A stretch of DNA of 64,000 nucleotides from Streptomyces sp. 1-11. Its GTDB lineage: Bacteria; Actinomycetota; Actinomycetes; Streptomycetales; Streptomycetaceae. Below the pieces are notes generated by a model. That model saw only the letters and a program-made list of their open reading frames with translations. It was not told the origin of the DNA and did not search any database. This document shows, piece after piece, positions 24,501 through 39,500 of this stretch (positions are counted from its first letter, which is position 1; each line of letters begins with the position of its first letter). A program made the position numbers and the translations under genes. Where the stretch lies: positions 186,001-250,000 of the forward strand of contig NZ_BJTV01000009.1 in the NCBI RefSeq assembly GCF_007176755.1, written 5' to 3'.

Positions 24501-27500
24501 CGGTCTCCAGGTGGCGCAGGACGTCGGCGACGTCGCCGTGGTCCTCGGTGAAGAAGTTTTCGGTGAAGCGGACGATGGTCTGGGCGATGCCTGGCGTAAA
24601 GGCCAGGCAGGCGCCGTCACCGTGGCACAGGACATCCAGCAGTCGCCCGAGCGCCGCGGCCAGGAAGGAGTGCGTGCACGGCTCCCCGTCACAGTCGTCC
24701 ACGGCGGTGACGGCCTGAGCAGTCTGCGAGGGGAGGGGTGACAGGCGGTCAGCCTAAGCGGAACCCGTCACTCATAGCAGGTGCACTTCCCCTGTATCTC
24801 GATCAGACGGCCTTGCTGGGACGGCTCGGGCCGGCGGAGCGAACATCGGACGCAAGCGTGCTCGTGGATGCACGATGTTCCGAAGGCCCGAGCGCAGGTT
24901 CCCAGCTTGGCAACCAACTCCGGGGGACTTTCCTGGCGCTCCGTGCCAAGTGGTTGGCGCTCGCTGCTAAGGCGTCCCGTCGAGGGGCCCGGTCACGATG
25001 GGTTCACGGCAACTGTCCTACGGACCCGAACTGGGGGAATCGTGCGTACCTCGCCCACGCTGCCCGTCGCGGCGGCCTTCCTTACGGCCGCGCTCGCCCT
25101 GTCCTCGGCATCACCTGCGCAGGCCGCGAGCGCTCTGCGGCACAAGAACGTGCGCTCCGGCTACTGCCTGGGCATGACCTCCGGTCACACCACGGTCAGC
25201 CTGATCAGCTGCCGCAGCAACCGCACCGCCTGGAAGGCGTACGCGGGGACCAGGGTCGGAGGCCGTACGTACTACAAGCTCAAGAACCCCGCTTCCGGCG
25301 TCTGTCTGGGCGTCTGGCACAGCTCCGGCGCCGGGGGCGCGGGGCTGGCGTGGGGCCACTGCATCAGCACCCGAGACCACTCACAGCTGTGGCGACTGAA
25401 GTACATCGGCCGCTCCAGCACCTATCAGATCGTCAACGGCCACTCGGGCCTGTGTGCCGGCACCCGAGGCAGTTCGACAGCACGCAACACCCCTGTCGTC
25501 CAGGGCCATTGCACCACGGTGACGGGCAGCACCCGGCTCTGGAAGAAGCTGAGCGGCTGACTCGACGGCTCGACCGCGAGGTCACGTGCCCGGGGCGTCG
25601 CCCGCCTCGGGCACCGGGCGCGCGTCCGCCGCGCGAGCGTGCGTCTGCTGCTCCCGGTAGTCGCTCGGCGTGACGCCGTAGCGGGTGCGGAACGCGCGGG
25701 TGAAATCGGCGGGGCGGAGAAGGCCCCAGCGGGCCGCGATGGCGGCGACGGGTTCGTGGCGCCGCCACGGGTCGGCCAGCTCACGGCGGCAGTGCTCCAT
25801 GCGCTGGCTGCGGATCCAGGCGCCCACGCTCATCCCGTGCTGCTGGAACAGGCGGTGCAACGATCGCGCCGAGATGTGATGCGCGGCGGCGACGGACTCC
25901 ACGCTCAGGCCAGGGTCGCCCAGGCGGCGCTGAATGTACGCGGTGACGCGCAGGAACAGGACGCGCCGGCGTGATCCGGCCGGGACCTCGCTCTCACGCT
26001 CCAGATGGTGGGCGAGTACGGCGGTGACCAGATCGAGGCAGACGGTCGCGAGCCGGAGAGCGTCCTGCTCGGTGCGGGCGGTGCCCTCGCGCTCCACGCC
26101 GACGAGGAAGTCCCCCAGCAGCCGCCCCATGCCCGCCGCCGCGGGCAGCGGCCGCGAGACGAGGGAGTACACACGACTGACCGGCAGCCCAAGAAGGGTG
26201 TGCGGCACCTGGACGAGCAGCGACTCACCGTCGGCCCACGTCTCGAACGGCCGCGAACTGTCGAAGACCGCCATCTCACCCGCACGCAGCGCCGTCCTGT
26301 TACCGCTCTGCTCCAGCACATGCCTGCCCGACCGCATGAACGCGAGCTGAAAGCACTCGGGGTCCGCTCTGCGGATCAGCTTCGCAGTGCGCACACAGTG
26401 GAACGAGTGGTAGGCCATCACCGAGACCTGCACCGCACCCAGCGCACTCGTCTGAAGGCAGCCGTGGAACGTGTCGGTGCCGACCAGCCGGAACAGGGTC
26501 GGCATCACGGCATCCGCGGTGGTGGCCGCCCAGGCATCGAGAGCATCGCACGCCGAGTAGTCCGAACTGTCGTAGACCTTCTCCATGCCATCCTCCGGAC
26601 ACCGAACCGGCGGCAGATCACCACATGAAACCAGCAGCAGGGTGAGGCGGCACCGGGCCGATCAATGTCCTGAGTTCGGTCGAGGTCCGATAAGACAGGA
26701 CACAGGCCGTCAGGTAAGTCGGCGGTACGCCCGCCCGGCGTCGTGGTCGGGGGCCGCGACCCGCGACCGGCACGGTCGCCTCCAGTGGCCTGTGGCCGGC
26801 CCCCTACCACGGCGGCCCGGCCCGGTCCGGAGCGGCAGGGGGGCGGAGGGCTTGCCGCGTAGGGGTTGTAACGACTATAGTTACGACTAGTCCTGAGGGA
26901 CGAGGGAGGTGGAGTCCGACGTGAGCGCCAACAGCAGACTGACCATCGCGGCGCACACCCTGACATGGATCGGGCTGTATCAGCGGCGTGGCCACGAGGT
27001 CGCCACCTCCGAGCAGATCGCGACGAGCGTCAACACCAACCCAGTGGTGATCCGCCGCCTGCTGGGCGAGCTGCGCAAGGCCGGCCTGGCCGATTCACGG
27101 CGGGGTGCGGGGGCGGGCTGGATGCTCTCGCGGGACCTGGCGTCAATCACCCTGCTCGACGTCTACCGGGCGATCGAACCGGGACCGGTCTTCGCCCTGC
27201 ATCGCGCGACACCGGACCCCGAGTGCGTCGTGGGCCACGGTATCGGGTCGGCGCTGACCGCCGTCTACGACGACGTGGAGGCCGCCCTGTGCAGGGAGCT
27301 GGCCAAGACCACGCTGGAGGACGTGCTGCGGGACGTCTTGAAAGCCGCCTGACCTCTAACCGTCGACTTCCCCTGATCGAGGGGGGTCGCATTCCACGGC
27401 CACCGATGTAACCAAAATAGTTACACTAAGAAATTGGAAAATCTCATGGGACAACTGGACGACAAGACCGCCCTCGTCACCGGCGCCTCCAGCGGCATCG

Positions 27501-30500
27501 GCCTGGCGATCGCCCGCCGTTTCGCCGCCGAGGGCGCCACCGTCTACCTGACCGGGCGCCGCAAGACCGAGCTCGACGCCGCCGTCGCACAGGTCGGAGC
27601 CCTAGGCATCGCCATCCAGGCCGATGCCTCCGATCTCGGCGACCTCGACCGGGTCTTCGCCGAGATCACGAACCGCAGCGGCCGCCTGGACATTGTGGTG
27701 GCCAACGCCGGGGTCGGGGAATACAGCCCGCTCGGCACGATCACCGAGGAAGAGTACGACCGCACTGCCTCGATCAATTTCAAGGGCACGGTCTTCACTG
27801 TCCAGAAGGCGCTGCCGCTGCTGACGGCCGGCGCCTCGGTGACGCTGATCTCTTCCAACTCGGCCCTGCTGGCCACCCCGGGCCTGGGCGTCTACGCCGC
27901 CTCCAAGGCCGCGGTCCGCAGCCTCGCACGCACCTGGGCCGCTGAGCTGGCCGGCCGCGGAATCCGCGTCAACGCTCTTACCCCCGGCCCTGTCGAGACC
28001 CCTGGCCTGGCCGAGCTCGTCGCCGCTTTTCCGCGCGACGATCGGCCCACCGCGGCCGAGCCCGCCCCGCCGACCCCGCTCGGCCGCTTCGGCCGTCCCG
28101 ACGAGATCGCCGCTGCCGCCCTCTACCTGGCCGGCGACCAAAGCAGTTTCACCACCGGCGCGGAACTGCTCGTCGACGGCGGCGTCACACAGCTCTAGGC
28201 GGCGAATCGGCGAGGCGGGACGCAGGCGACGCTCCCGGGCGTCTGCCGCGTACTTGCGACCCTCTCGCCAGGGCAATGGCTTCGACACAACAAGGAGCGC
28301 GTCATGAAGGGCGTGGTCCACTACCGGCGGGCGATGCGGCAGCCGTCGCACACATCGAGGACCGGCCGGAGGCGCCGGCCCCTCGGGCCGACGAAATCCA
28401 AGTGCGTGTCAGCATCTCCCCGGTCCACCGCGGCGATCTGGTCGCGACGGAGACCGGCCTGCCGGACGGATCCGCGGGGCGCAGGCTGGGCACCGAGGCG
28501 GTGGGCGTGGTGACTGCGGTGAGTCCATCGGTGCCGGCGCTCCGTGTCGACGATCGGGTAGCGGTCTTTCCGGCCCTGGGCGCATGGTCCGAGCACATCA
28601 CCGTGCCGGCCCAGGCCCCCGTAGCCGTCCCGGACTCCCTCAGCGACGAAACGGCGAGCGTCCTGCTCGTCAACACCATCACCTCTCGTGACGTGCTCCG
28701 TGCGGTCGATGAGCTGAGGGCTGCCGCGGCAGCGCCGAGCGATTCTCCACTCCTCGTGTCGGGGGCCGCGTCCGCGGTCGGCAAGCTCATCGTTCAGCAG
28801 GCCCGCGACCGTGGCTGGCCCGTTGTCGCCGTCGTCCGCAGTGACCGTTCTGCGTCAACGGTCCGCACAAACTGGCCGGACGTGCCCGTCGTGGTCTCCG
28901 GAAGCGGCGGCTGGCAGCGCGAGCTGGAGGGGGCGGTCGGCGGGACGCCGGTGCCGGTCATCGCCGATGCGCACGGCGGTCCCTTACCTTCTCGCCGTTC
29001 ATGCCGCCTACCCGCTCGCCGAGCTGCCGAGCACCATCTCGGCGGCGCGGACCTGCGGCACCGGCACCGTATTGCCCAAGCTGAACTGACCAAACCTGGA
29101 CCGCAGGGGAGCAGTGACCTCATGGAATTCAAGACCATCGGCACCATCGGTGCGGGAGCACCAGCACAAGCCGTGGCCGCCCACGCGGCACGCGCCGGGC
29201 ACCCGGTGCTGGTCAGCAACAGCCGCGGCCCCAGCACACTCGGCGACGCCGTCGCTGCCATCGGGCCCGGCGCCTCGGCGGCCACGTTCGAAGAAGCGGC
29301 GGCGGCCGACCTGGTCCTGCTCGCCGTCCCGTTCGGCGCGGTCCCCGCGGTCGGGCGGCGGCTCGGGGACTGGACGGGCCGAGTGGTGGTCGACATAACT
29401 AACCAGTTCGCCCGGTCCGACCCCTACCGCGGCTTCGCCGACGTCTCGCCGCTGACCGGCAGCGAGTGGGTCGCCCAGCAACTGCCCGGCGTCACGCTGA
29501 TCAAGGCATTCAACGACATGTTCGCCACCTATATGGCTCCCGATCCCCGGCACCAGGACGGCAACCAGGTCGTCTTCCTCGCCGGTGACGACGAGAGCGC
29601 CAAGGCCCCCTTCACACGGCTGCTGACCGAATTCGGGTTCGCGCCGGTCGACCTTGGCGCGCTGCGCGAAGGCGGGGCGCTCATGCAGCTCGGCGGGCCG
29701 CTGAGCGGCAAGCACTTCCTGTTCCAGGGCTGAGGCCCGACCGACACCTCAAGAGACGAAGAGACAAAGGACAAGGACGATGACAACAGATACTCAGACC
29801 TCGCGGACCGTGGCCGAGAAGTTCCTGGAGCGCCTCGGCAGGCAGGACCCCGACGGCATCCAGGAACTGTTCTCCGAGGAGATCGACTGGCACGTCCCCG
29901 GCAGCGACGCACTGCCCTGGACCGGGCGCCGCACCCGCCAGGAGGAGGTCGCGCCGTACTTCACCACCATGTGGCCGCACTTCGCGCACGGCCAGAGCAA
30001 GGTCGTGCTGGAACGCTTCATCGTCGACGGTGGTGACGTGGTGCTGCTGGCGGTCTTCACACACACCGCCGCACCCACCGGCAAGGAGTTCACCACACCG
30101 GTGGCCATGCACCTGGCGGTCGAGGACGGCCGAATCGTTCGCATGCACCTGTACGAGGACACATTGACCGTCGCCGAGGCGTTCAACGTTGGCTGAGCGG
30201 AGGGCACTCAGGGACCCCGCGGCCCGGGGCGGCCCGGCCGGGCACGTACGCATAGGGTCAGCCGAGACACGACCGAAGCCGAAACGGATAGCAGAACTCG
30301 CCCCCGGTATGGTTCGGCTGCATGCTACTCGCGGTCACTGTCGGCTTGGCGCTACTAGGGGTCACCGACCCGTCCGCCTGCACACCGATATCCAGTGGGA
30401 ACACCTCCCCAAGGAGCTCGGCTTCGGCTCCGGGATGACGTGCTGGCGCCGGCTGCGGGACTGGAACGAGGCCGGCGTCTGGCAGCGGCTCCACGAGACC

Positions 30501-33500
30501 CTGTTGGCTGAGCTCAACGCGGCAGCCCGACTCGACTGGTCACGGTGCGCGATCGACTCCGTCAGCGTCCGGGCGGCAAAAGGTGCCTCTATGGTTTTCG
30601 TCAAGCTGTAGCTGGGGTGGGTGGTTGGTAGAAGGTGCCGTCTCGGAGCATCGCGAAGAGGACGTCGATGCGGCGTCGGGCGAGTGCGACGAGGGCTGCG
30701 ACGTGGTGTTTCCCTTCGCGGCGTTTTCGGTCGTAGTAGGCCCGGGACTCTGGTTGGGAGAGCGAGGCGAACGCGGCGAGGTAGAAGGCCCGTTTGAGCT
30801 GTTTGCTATGTGGTGAGGCGGAGCAGTCGCTTGTAGCAGCAGAGGGCGGCGGCGAGGTCGAGAAAGGCCAGGTAGTTGCGGGGATCGCGTTCGTAGCGGG
30901 GGCTGAGTCGGCGGTAGCCGGACAGCCAGGAGATCGTCCGCTCGATCACGCAACGACGGCGGCCCAGGCGTTCGCTGGACTCGATGCCTTTGCGGGCGAT
31001 GCGTACGCCGATGCGCTTACCGCGTAACCATTTCCGCAGGTGGGGGATGTCGACGTGCAGGCGCTGAGGCTTGAAATGGCGGCCTCGGTGGGGGGCGTGT
31101 CTCGTTTGGTGACCCTCGACCATGGGCTTCAGCGCTTCGCTGTCGTGGGTGTTGCCGGCCGAGACGCCGACGACCAGGGGCAGTCCGTTCGCGTCCGACA
31201 GGACGTGCATCTTGGAACCGGCTTGCCCCGGTCCACGGGGCTCGGACCTGTGAGTTCGCCCCTTTTTTAGCCCGCACGTGAGCGGAGTCGAGGACCACGC
31301 GCGAGACGTCGATGAGGCCGGCGTCATCGAGTCGGTGCAGCACCACCTCATGCAGCCGACCCCACACGTCGGCCCGCAACCAGATCAGGAACCGACGGTG
31401 CGCGGTCGACTTCGGTACCCCGAAACACGGCGGGAGAGCCCGCCAGGCAAACCGCTGACCAGCACGTAGATGATCGCCGCGAACAGCGTCACATCAGGCG
31501 TGTCCTGCGTTCCCCCGCCATGCGGCCGCACCTTCGACGGTGGGATCAGCGGCTCGGCGATCTCCTACAGGCCGTCCGGAGCAATCCAACTTCACGTACG
31601 CCGCCCCACGCACAGCCCAACGAGTGATCACCACATAGACACGGTCCGAAAACCAGGCCAGGGTCTGGGCCAAGCACCACCGCCTGGTCCGCGACCAGTC
31701 AAGGGGCAGCTGACAGGACCGAATCCGACCGAACGTGGCAAAAAGGATCAAAAATCCACCTCATCGTGGACCGCCAGTGCCTGCCCCTGTCGGTCGGCAT
31801 CTCCGCCGCCGCCCTCTATGACAGTCGGGCTCTCATCCCGCTTGTCCGCGGCATTCCGCCCATCCGTTCGCGTCGAGGCCCGCGACGTCGATGGCCCGGC
31901 AAGCTACATGGCGACAAGTGCTACGACTACCGCTACCTGCGGCAATGACTCGCTTCCCGCGGGCACCGTCTCGCCCGTAAAGGCGTCGAGTCGTCCCAAC
32001 GCCTGGGTTGACGCCGCTGGGCCGTGGAGCGGACCGTGTGCGGCTGCCGCCGCCTCCACCGCCTTTACGAGCGCAAGCCGGACACTTCCTCGCCTTCACC
32101 ACCATCGCCGCGGCCCTCATATGTCATCGCCGCCTTACCAAGTGAAATGGCGTCCGAGAGGACGACCTTGGGTGTTCGGGTACGCCCTTACCCTTGTCGC
32201 CAGTGAGCCTTTTCCAACCTCATCCCTGTACTGCTCATCGGCCTGCTGACGACTGAACCGATCTGTAGCGGGGTCGTGACCAGCAGATCCGCAGTCTGTC
32301 CCGGCGGCCCAGACGCTTCGCCGAGCATGGTCAGCGGCGCTGACAGCCGGGTTAGCAGGGGCTTAGCCCTCCGGCAGCTCCCATGAGGCGAACCAGTGGG
32401 GGAACGGTCCGGCGGAGGGCGGGAAGGCGAACGGCGGGGTGCGGTCGGTGAGCAGGCGCAGCACGAACTCGCCGGTGCCGCAGTCGAAGCGCTGCCACTC
32501 ACCGTCCAGGTACTGCACCAAAACCGGCCAGTCGTCGGGATCGGCCGGTCCGGTCAGCCAGTGGAAGGTCAGCTCCTGCTCGGAGGTCCCCCATATGAGC
32601 ACGCCGCCGGGCGCGGGGTGGACCGGGTATGGCCGGTACAGGTCGGCGTACCGCGCCATGTCCTGGCCCCAGGAGACTAGATCCGTGCCCAGCGCACCCG
32701 GCACCAGCAGGTCCAGGTACTCGTCGAAGCTGCCCGCGCCGAAGGTGTCGACGATGTCCTTGTAGTCACCGGGCAGCGCGGTGCCCAGCGCTGCCTCCGT
32801 CGCGGCCCAGTCGACGCCGCACCGATCGGGCTCCGTCCACCCGGTGGCCTCCCGCAGCAACGCCACCCACCCGACCCCGGGCGGGCGGGTGAACGCGCGC
32901 CGGGCGAGGATCACGACGCGGCGCGGGCCATCGGCGGTGGCCGTCACGCCGTATCCGAACCAGTGCTCGGCCAGCACCCACCCGCGCAGCTCCAGCAGCC
33001 CACCCTCCCCGCCGATGGGGAGCCCACCCTCCCCGCCCACCGGCGGACCGTCGGGCACCCCTGCTGCCCTACCCCCGACGACCCAGGCACGTACCGGCCG
33101 ACCCGCCCCGTCAACCACGTCCGCAGCGACGCGCTCCAGCTCGGCCAGATCCTCCGCGTCACTGGGCACACAGACATGCCCTGCCCCATGAATGGGCAGC
33201 GGGCAGTGCAATTCGGGCGCGCGCCAGGCGTCGTTCAGACGGGCGCGCAGAGCTGAGACGTCCACGCGGCCAAGTGAACAGCACGGTACTGACATTGAGC
33301 CTTCTCAACCTGCATCAGCAGTACACCGTTGGGCTGACAACAGGATGAAGCCCCTGGTAGGTGGGTTTTCAACCAAGATCACCAGTCTGTCAGGAGTTTC
33401 CGCGTGCTTGTCTACCCGTCCGGTATCGACCTGTCCAGCCGCTCTCTGCAGCACCTATCCGGTCTCCTCGCAGGCCACCGTCGACGGATCGGCTCCCGCT

Positions 33501-36500
33501 GGCGTCGCCTGACCTGTGGCCGGCAGGCCATGCTCGTCCTGGCCCACCTGCGATGCGGCGACACCTACGCCCGCCTCGCAGCAGGTTTCCGCGTCGGAAT
33601 CGCGACGGTCCACCGGTACATACGCGAGGCCGTGGACCTCCTGGCCGCTCTCGCGCCCACGCTGGAACAGGCCATAACGACGGTGCGGAAGAAGGCGTAC
33701 GTGATCCTCGATGGCACCGTACTGCCGATCGACCGCACCGCCGCCGACCGCCCGTACTACTCGGGGAAGAAGAAGCACCACGGGATGAACGTGCAGGTCC
33801 TCGCGGATCCAGCCGGCCGCCTGGTCTGGGCCTCGGGCGCGCTACCCGGAGCCGTGCACGATCTGACCGCGGCCCGGACCCACGGCATACCCGCCGCTCT
33901 CGCCGCTGACGACGTCAAGTGCTGGGCTGACAGGGCGTATCAGGGCGCAGGCCCTGCTGTCCGCGTCCCGTTCCGGGGCAAGAACCGGCGCGGCTGGCGT
34001 CGTCGTCACAACCGCGATCACGCCAAGATTCGCAGCCTCGGCGAACGCGCTATGGCCACCCTCAAATGCTGGCGCCTCCTGAGGAAGCTCCGCTGCAGCA
34101 CCACCCGGATCACCGGCGTCGTCTGTGCCGTCCTCGCACTCGAACTCGCCGCCTGATCACGATGGAAAAGGCTCAGTGGCATTCTCTACGACGAGCAGCG
34201 CATTGAACGGAAGTTGGCTGGCGTTCCAATGTAGTGCAAGACGATCAGTTTTCCGGCGTGCTAGTTACGCCCTTGCAGGCGGGCGTGTTGTCACTGGTGC
34301 CCGGCTTTGCAGCGGTACGCACTGCGTTGTAGCGGGCGAGGTAGGCAGCGTAGACAGTGGCATCGTCGACCTTCAGGAGGGACTCGTCATTCTTCGTCAA
34401 CGCCGGGCCGGTGTAGTTGTGGCTGCCGGTCCACATCACCTTGCGGCCCGTAGTGTCCGCGTAATCACCCTCGATCAGCAGGAACTTGGAATGGATGATC
34501 TGCCGGGGTGTGGGGCTGCTCGCGGTGGACTCGTCGCCGTCGTCGTCGTAACTGAAGCAGCGCAGTGTCGGCCCGCCGCTGTAGTGCAGTGCCTCCCACG
34601 TTCCGGCGCTCCCGGTAGAGTCGGCGCTGTCCATCTCTGTATAGACGACGTCCACGTTGCACCCGTCACTCTTCATCGCTTTGAGTTTGTCGGCGACGGC
34701 CTGACGGGTGAACTTGTACATGCCGATTCGAACGGTGGAGTGCTTTGTCGTACCGCCCTCGGCGTACGTGCAGGTGACGTTGTTGAGGATGCCGGTGACC
34801 GTGTCTCCGGGACGGGGGTCGTCCGCTGGGCGGGGGAAGAAATAGTAGGCGTAGGGGCTGTACGGGGTGGGAGTCAGGTATGCCCAATTTGCGGGGTTCT
34901 TCGACTTCAATGCGTTGAAGTAGGCGGTGTAGGCGAGGTAGACCCCGTGGTCGTTGTCGATGACCATCGCGTCGTTCCAGTACTTGGAGTAGCTGGAGGG
35001 TGTGAGGTTCGAGGAGGACTGAACAACGGTTGAGTAGGCGCCGTTGTCATAGTCGTAGATCAGGAACTTGTTGTGGTTGATCGACGGTTCCACAGTGGAG
35101 TTGCAGGAATGGTTGGTCCCACACATCGTTACGAAGGATGCCGCCGAGGTGTCCGTGCCCAAGGCATCGCGCAGCACTGGGTAGGTGGCTTCGTCATCGT
35201 GGCTCGAGGTGGTCTCGCTGCTGTCCATCACGATCTGAACGTTGACTCCGCGGGCGTGGGCGTCTGCGAAGGCCTGCGCGACAGTCGTGTCCCAAAAGTG
35301 GTACATCGCCAACTTGAGGGTGCCTCCCACTTCGGCGCTCTGGATGACGTCGAGAAAACGACTGCGGATTGCCTGCTGTTCAGCGGTAGTTCCGGTCGGG
35401 ACGTTGAAGACTGGCCCACTTTCGACCGCGAAGGCCGTTTCGCCGCTCGTTGCGTTGAGCCCGCAGGTGATCAACGTGGCGGCCATTACCGTACCAACGC
35501 GCCGTAGCGCGGCATTCCGGGCACTTCTCATGTCGGACCCCTCCCCTGGTGCCTGGCGTGACGGTGCGACAGTTCGCGTATGTCAGCCCTGCTTTCGAAC
35601 AAGGCGCGATCTTGACAGATCAGGCATCGATTTTCCAGCGAGAAGTTTGCGTAAATTTTCGGCTTCCGTCGGATCCATGGTGATTGTCACCCGCCGATGA
35701 AACCTAGACCCCGGGTGTCAGCCCCCCGTAGAGTCCAGCCGCCGCGCAGCTCTCGTTCGCGTGAACGAGCACACAACTGTGCGTGGACGCGTGCCAGTAG
35801 AACCGCTTGGACGCGTGGGGGCGAAGGAATCTGGATGGGGTGCATGAGACTGCACAAGTCTCGCGGAATAGCCGTACTAGTAACCAAAGGGTTGCTGGGC
35901 GGACTTCTGACCGCGATCGTGATGGCGCCTACGGCGGCCATGGCGTTACCAAATGAAATGAAACCCGCAGTACCGTCGCAGAAGTTGGACCATGGGGTCG
36001 ACGCGCCGGCCGAGCCGACACGGACGAAAGCACCCAAGGTCACATGGCCCAAGAGGGCCGAGGCCACAGTCGACGTGCCCGCGCATACAGCGAAGGCACG
36101 TGGGATCGTGTCAGCGGCTTCGGATCACCCCGTGGTGTCGGTCAAAGCCGCCACCACCAAAGCCGCGGCGAAGAGCGGAGCCGAAAACGCCAGCCAGCGC
36201 CCCGCCAGGGCACGGATCGAGGTACTGGATCGGAAGAAGATCGCTCCGGTCGGAGGCGTGGGTGTCGGCCTCAAGGTGGGTCGTGCCGACGGCGAGGCGA
36301 AGTCCGGTCCGCTCGAAGTATCCATCGACTACTCGGGCTTCGCCCAAGCCTACGGCGGTAACTTCGCCTCACGCCTGCGCCTGGTCAAGCTGCCCTCTTG
36401 TGCGTTGACGACGCCGGAGAAGCTTGGATGCGCCGACGGAAAGGTCGTCGCCGGCCAGAGCAACGACACCGCGGGTCAGACCCTGACCGCTACAGTCTCT

Positions 36501-39500
36501 GCGGCGCCGCAGGCGGAAGCAATCTCGGGAATGGCGGCGTTGGGCACCCCGACTGTGTACGCGGTGACGTCCGGCTCCTCCTCCGACTCCGGCGACTATC
36601 GTGCCACGCCGGTGAATCCCTCCGGCAAATGGGATGTGGGTCTCGGGTCCGGGGCCTTTACCTACCAGGTGCCGATCGAACTGCCTAAGCCACCCATGGG
36701 TTTGGCACCTGACCTAGCGCTGAGCTACAACTCTCAGTCCATCGACGGGCGTACGTCAGCGTCCAACAACCAGGCCTCTTGGGTCGGCATGGGCTGGGAT
36801 CTTAACGTCGGCTTCATCGAGCGCGAGTACAAGAACTGCATAGAGGACGGTCACGGACCGGACCAGAACCAGCAGTGGGGTGACCTGTGCTGGGACTCGC
36901 CCAATTCCACTGACGACCCGTCGGGCGCGGTCTACGACATCAGCCTCAACGGGGTCACCTCGCAGTTGGTCAAGGACGGCACCGGCGACGGCGCATGGCA
37001 CCTCCAGAATGACCCGGGTTGGAGGGTCCAGCACCTCAAGGGAAGCCCAAACAACGCAGACAATACGGACGAGTTCTGGGTGATCACCACTCAGGACGGC
37101 ACCCGCTACTACTTCGGCTGGGGCCGCACCGAACGACTGAACAACGACAATGTCCGGGAAGCCACCCACTCCGTGCTCACCGTGCCGGTCATCGGCGATG
37201 ACCCTGGGGAGCCCTGCTACGACGGCGGGCAGCCCACCTTCTGCAACCAGGCATGGCGCTGGAACCTCGACCGTGTGGTCACCCCGAATGAGGTGGAGAA
37301 CTCCTACTTTTACGCGAAGGAGACGAACTACTACCGTTCGGTTGCCAGCGCGGACAAGGCCCGCAAATACGATGCCGGTTCCTATCTGGAGCGCATCGAC
37401 TACGGCTGGTCCTCCCAGATCGAGGGTGCCCAACTGCCGGCGATGGTCGACTTCCAGCATGTGAACCGCTGCGTGGAGCGGATGGAGGAGAAGGACCCTC
37501 TCGGCCATCCGGTCACCACCAACTGCCCGTCGATCGAATCCAAGCCAGCGTCGTACCCGGACGTGCCGGTCGACCTGATCTGCGACGGCAGCTCCAGCGA
37601 CAACGCCTGCGCGGGCAAGACGTACTACCCGACGTTCTTTCAGCGCGACCTTCTGTGGGACATCAACGTCAAAGTGCGCGACACCAACACCTCGGGATGG
37701 GACCTCGTCAAGCAGTACCAGATGAAGTACGCGCTGATGAATCCGTCTGGCACGGTCGGCGACCAGCTTTGGCTGGACTACATCCAGCGGCGGGGCTACT
37801 CAGACGGCGGCATCACCATGCCCACCATCAACTTCAACGGTGAGTGGCAGGACAACAAGGTCGGTGCCGGGGAGCTCAACTTCCGCCGGGTGAACAAGGT
37901 CTTCACTGACACCGGCTCCACGGTGGCAGTCACCTACGGCCACGCCACGGACGAGAACGGCACTGTCGACCGGCAATGCGACGAGAACAATCTGCCGACC
38001 GAGTCGGACAACAAGTTCGAGTGCTTCCGACAGAGGTGGGTTCCCGAAGGCGAGACGGCGGAACGCAGCGGCTGGTTCAAGAAGTTCGTTGTCACACAGG
38101 TGGACGTCGACCCTGGGGACGCCGGCGACGGCGACCCGATGATGACCACTAGGTATGAGTACGACGGCGCCCCCGGCTGGCGGTTCACCGCCAATCCGCT
38201 GGTTAAGGACGCCGATGAGACCTGGTCGGACTGGCGCGGATACGGGAAGGTCAAGGTCAGCAGCGGTGCAGGCGCGAACGCGCACGCCACGTACCACTGG
38301 CTGTACCGCGGACTCGACGGAGACCGTACCTCTAAGACCGACGCCTCTCAGACGCGGTCGGTCGACGTCCTCGACTCCGACGATGCGAAGCACACCGATT
38401 CGCCCTGGCTGGCCGGCCAAACCCTCGAAACGTCCACCCAGGACGACGCCGGCAGCTCTCAGGAGCGGGTCTGGCACGAGTACTGGGTGCACACCACCGC
38501 CGCCTATGTGGGACTGCCTGATGCCCGCTTCGTACGGGAATCGGCGACCGACACGTACACGAAGGTCTCGACGTCGACAGCGGACAAGGCGACGTGGCGC
38601 CGCCACCGCATTGAGAACGAGTACGAGGACACCGAAGCCGCCTCCACCACGTTCGGCCTGCCACTGCGCGTTGACGACCAGGGCGAGGCAGGCGTATCCG
38701 ACAACCAGTGCACCGAGTTCGGTCGTGCCTACAACACGTCCGACCTCGACAGCACTGGAACCAAGCGGTGGATGGTTTACCAGGACGACGAGCGGCACTA
38801 CAGCGTTTCGTGTACCGCGCAGGAGACGGACCAGGCCAACGGCCAGGACACTCTGCACCTGGACCGCCGGGTCACCACGTTTTACGACAACGCGGCGTCC
38901 TTCAGCGAGAATGACACCATGCTGGTGGACGGCAACGCGACTGAGACCCGCACCTACACGGACGCGACCCAGTACCGCACCGCGAAGGCTGGTTACGACG
39001 GCGCGGGTCGCATCACCAGGTCCCTGGACGGTAAGCAGAAGGCAACCACGACCACGTACTCCCCGACGACCTCGTGGCCGGTTGATGGTGTCAAGGTGAC
39101 CACGCCGGCTCCCAACGCGGACGGCACCGGGACGCCGCTAAGCACGACGACGTACTACTCACGGTTCTGGAATCAACCCTGGAAGGTCGTCGACGCCAAC
39201 GGGAACGAGACACAGCTGGTGTACGACGCCGTAGGCCGGCTGACGAAGGTTTTCAAGCCGACCGAAGTCGCGAACGCCCCCAGCGGACATCCGTCGTTGT
39301 CCTTCGACTACTACATCCACACAGCCGACAGTTCCTCCGGCGTGCCGGACATCGCCCAGGGCGACGTGCTCCGGGTGACGTCGAAGGTGCTGCAATCCGG
39401 CACGACCGACCTCACAACCGTCGCATACATGGACGGTCTTGGCCGCAGCCGCGAGACTCAGACCCCCGCGCCCTCGGGGTCCGGACGCACGGTGGTTGTG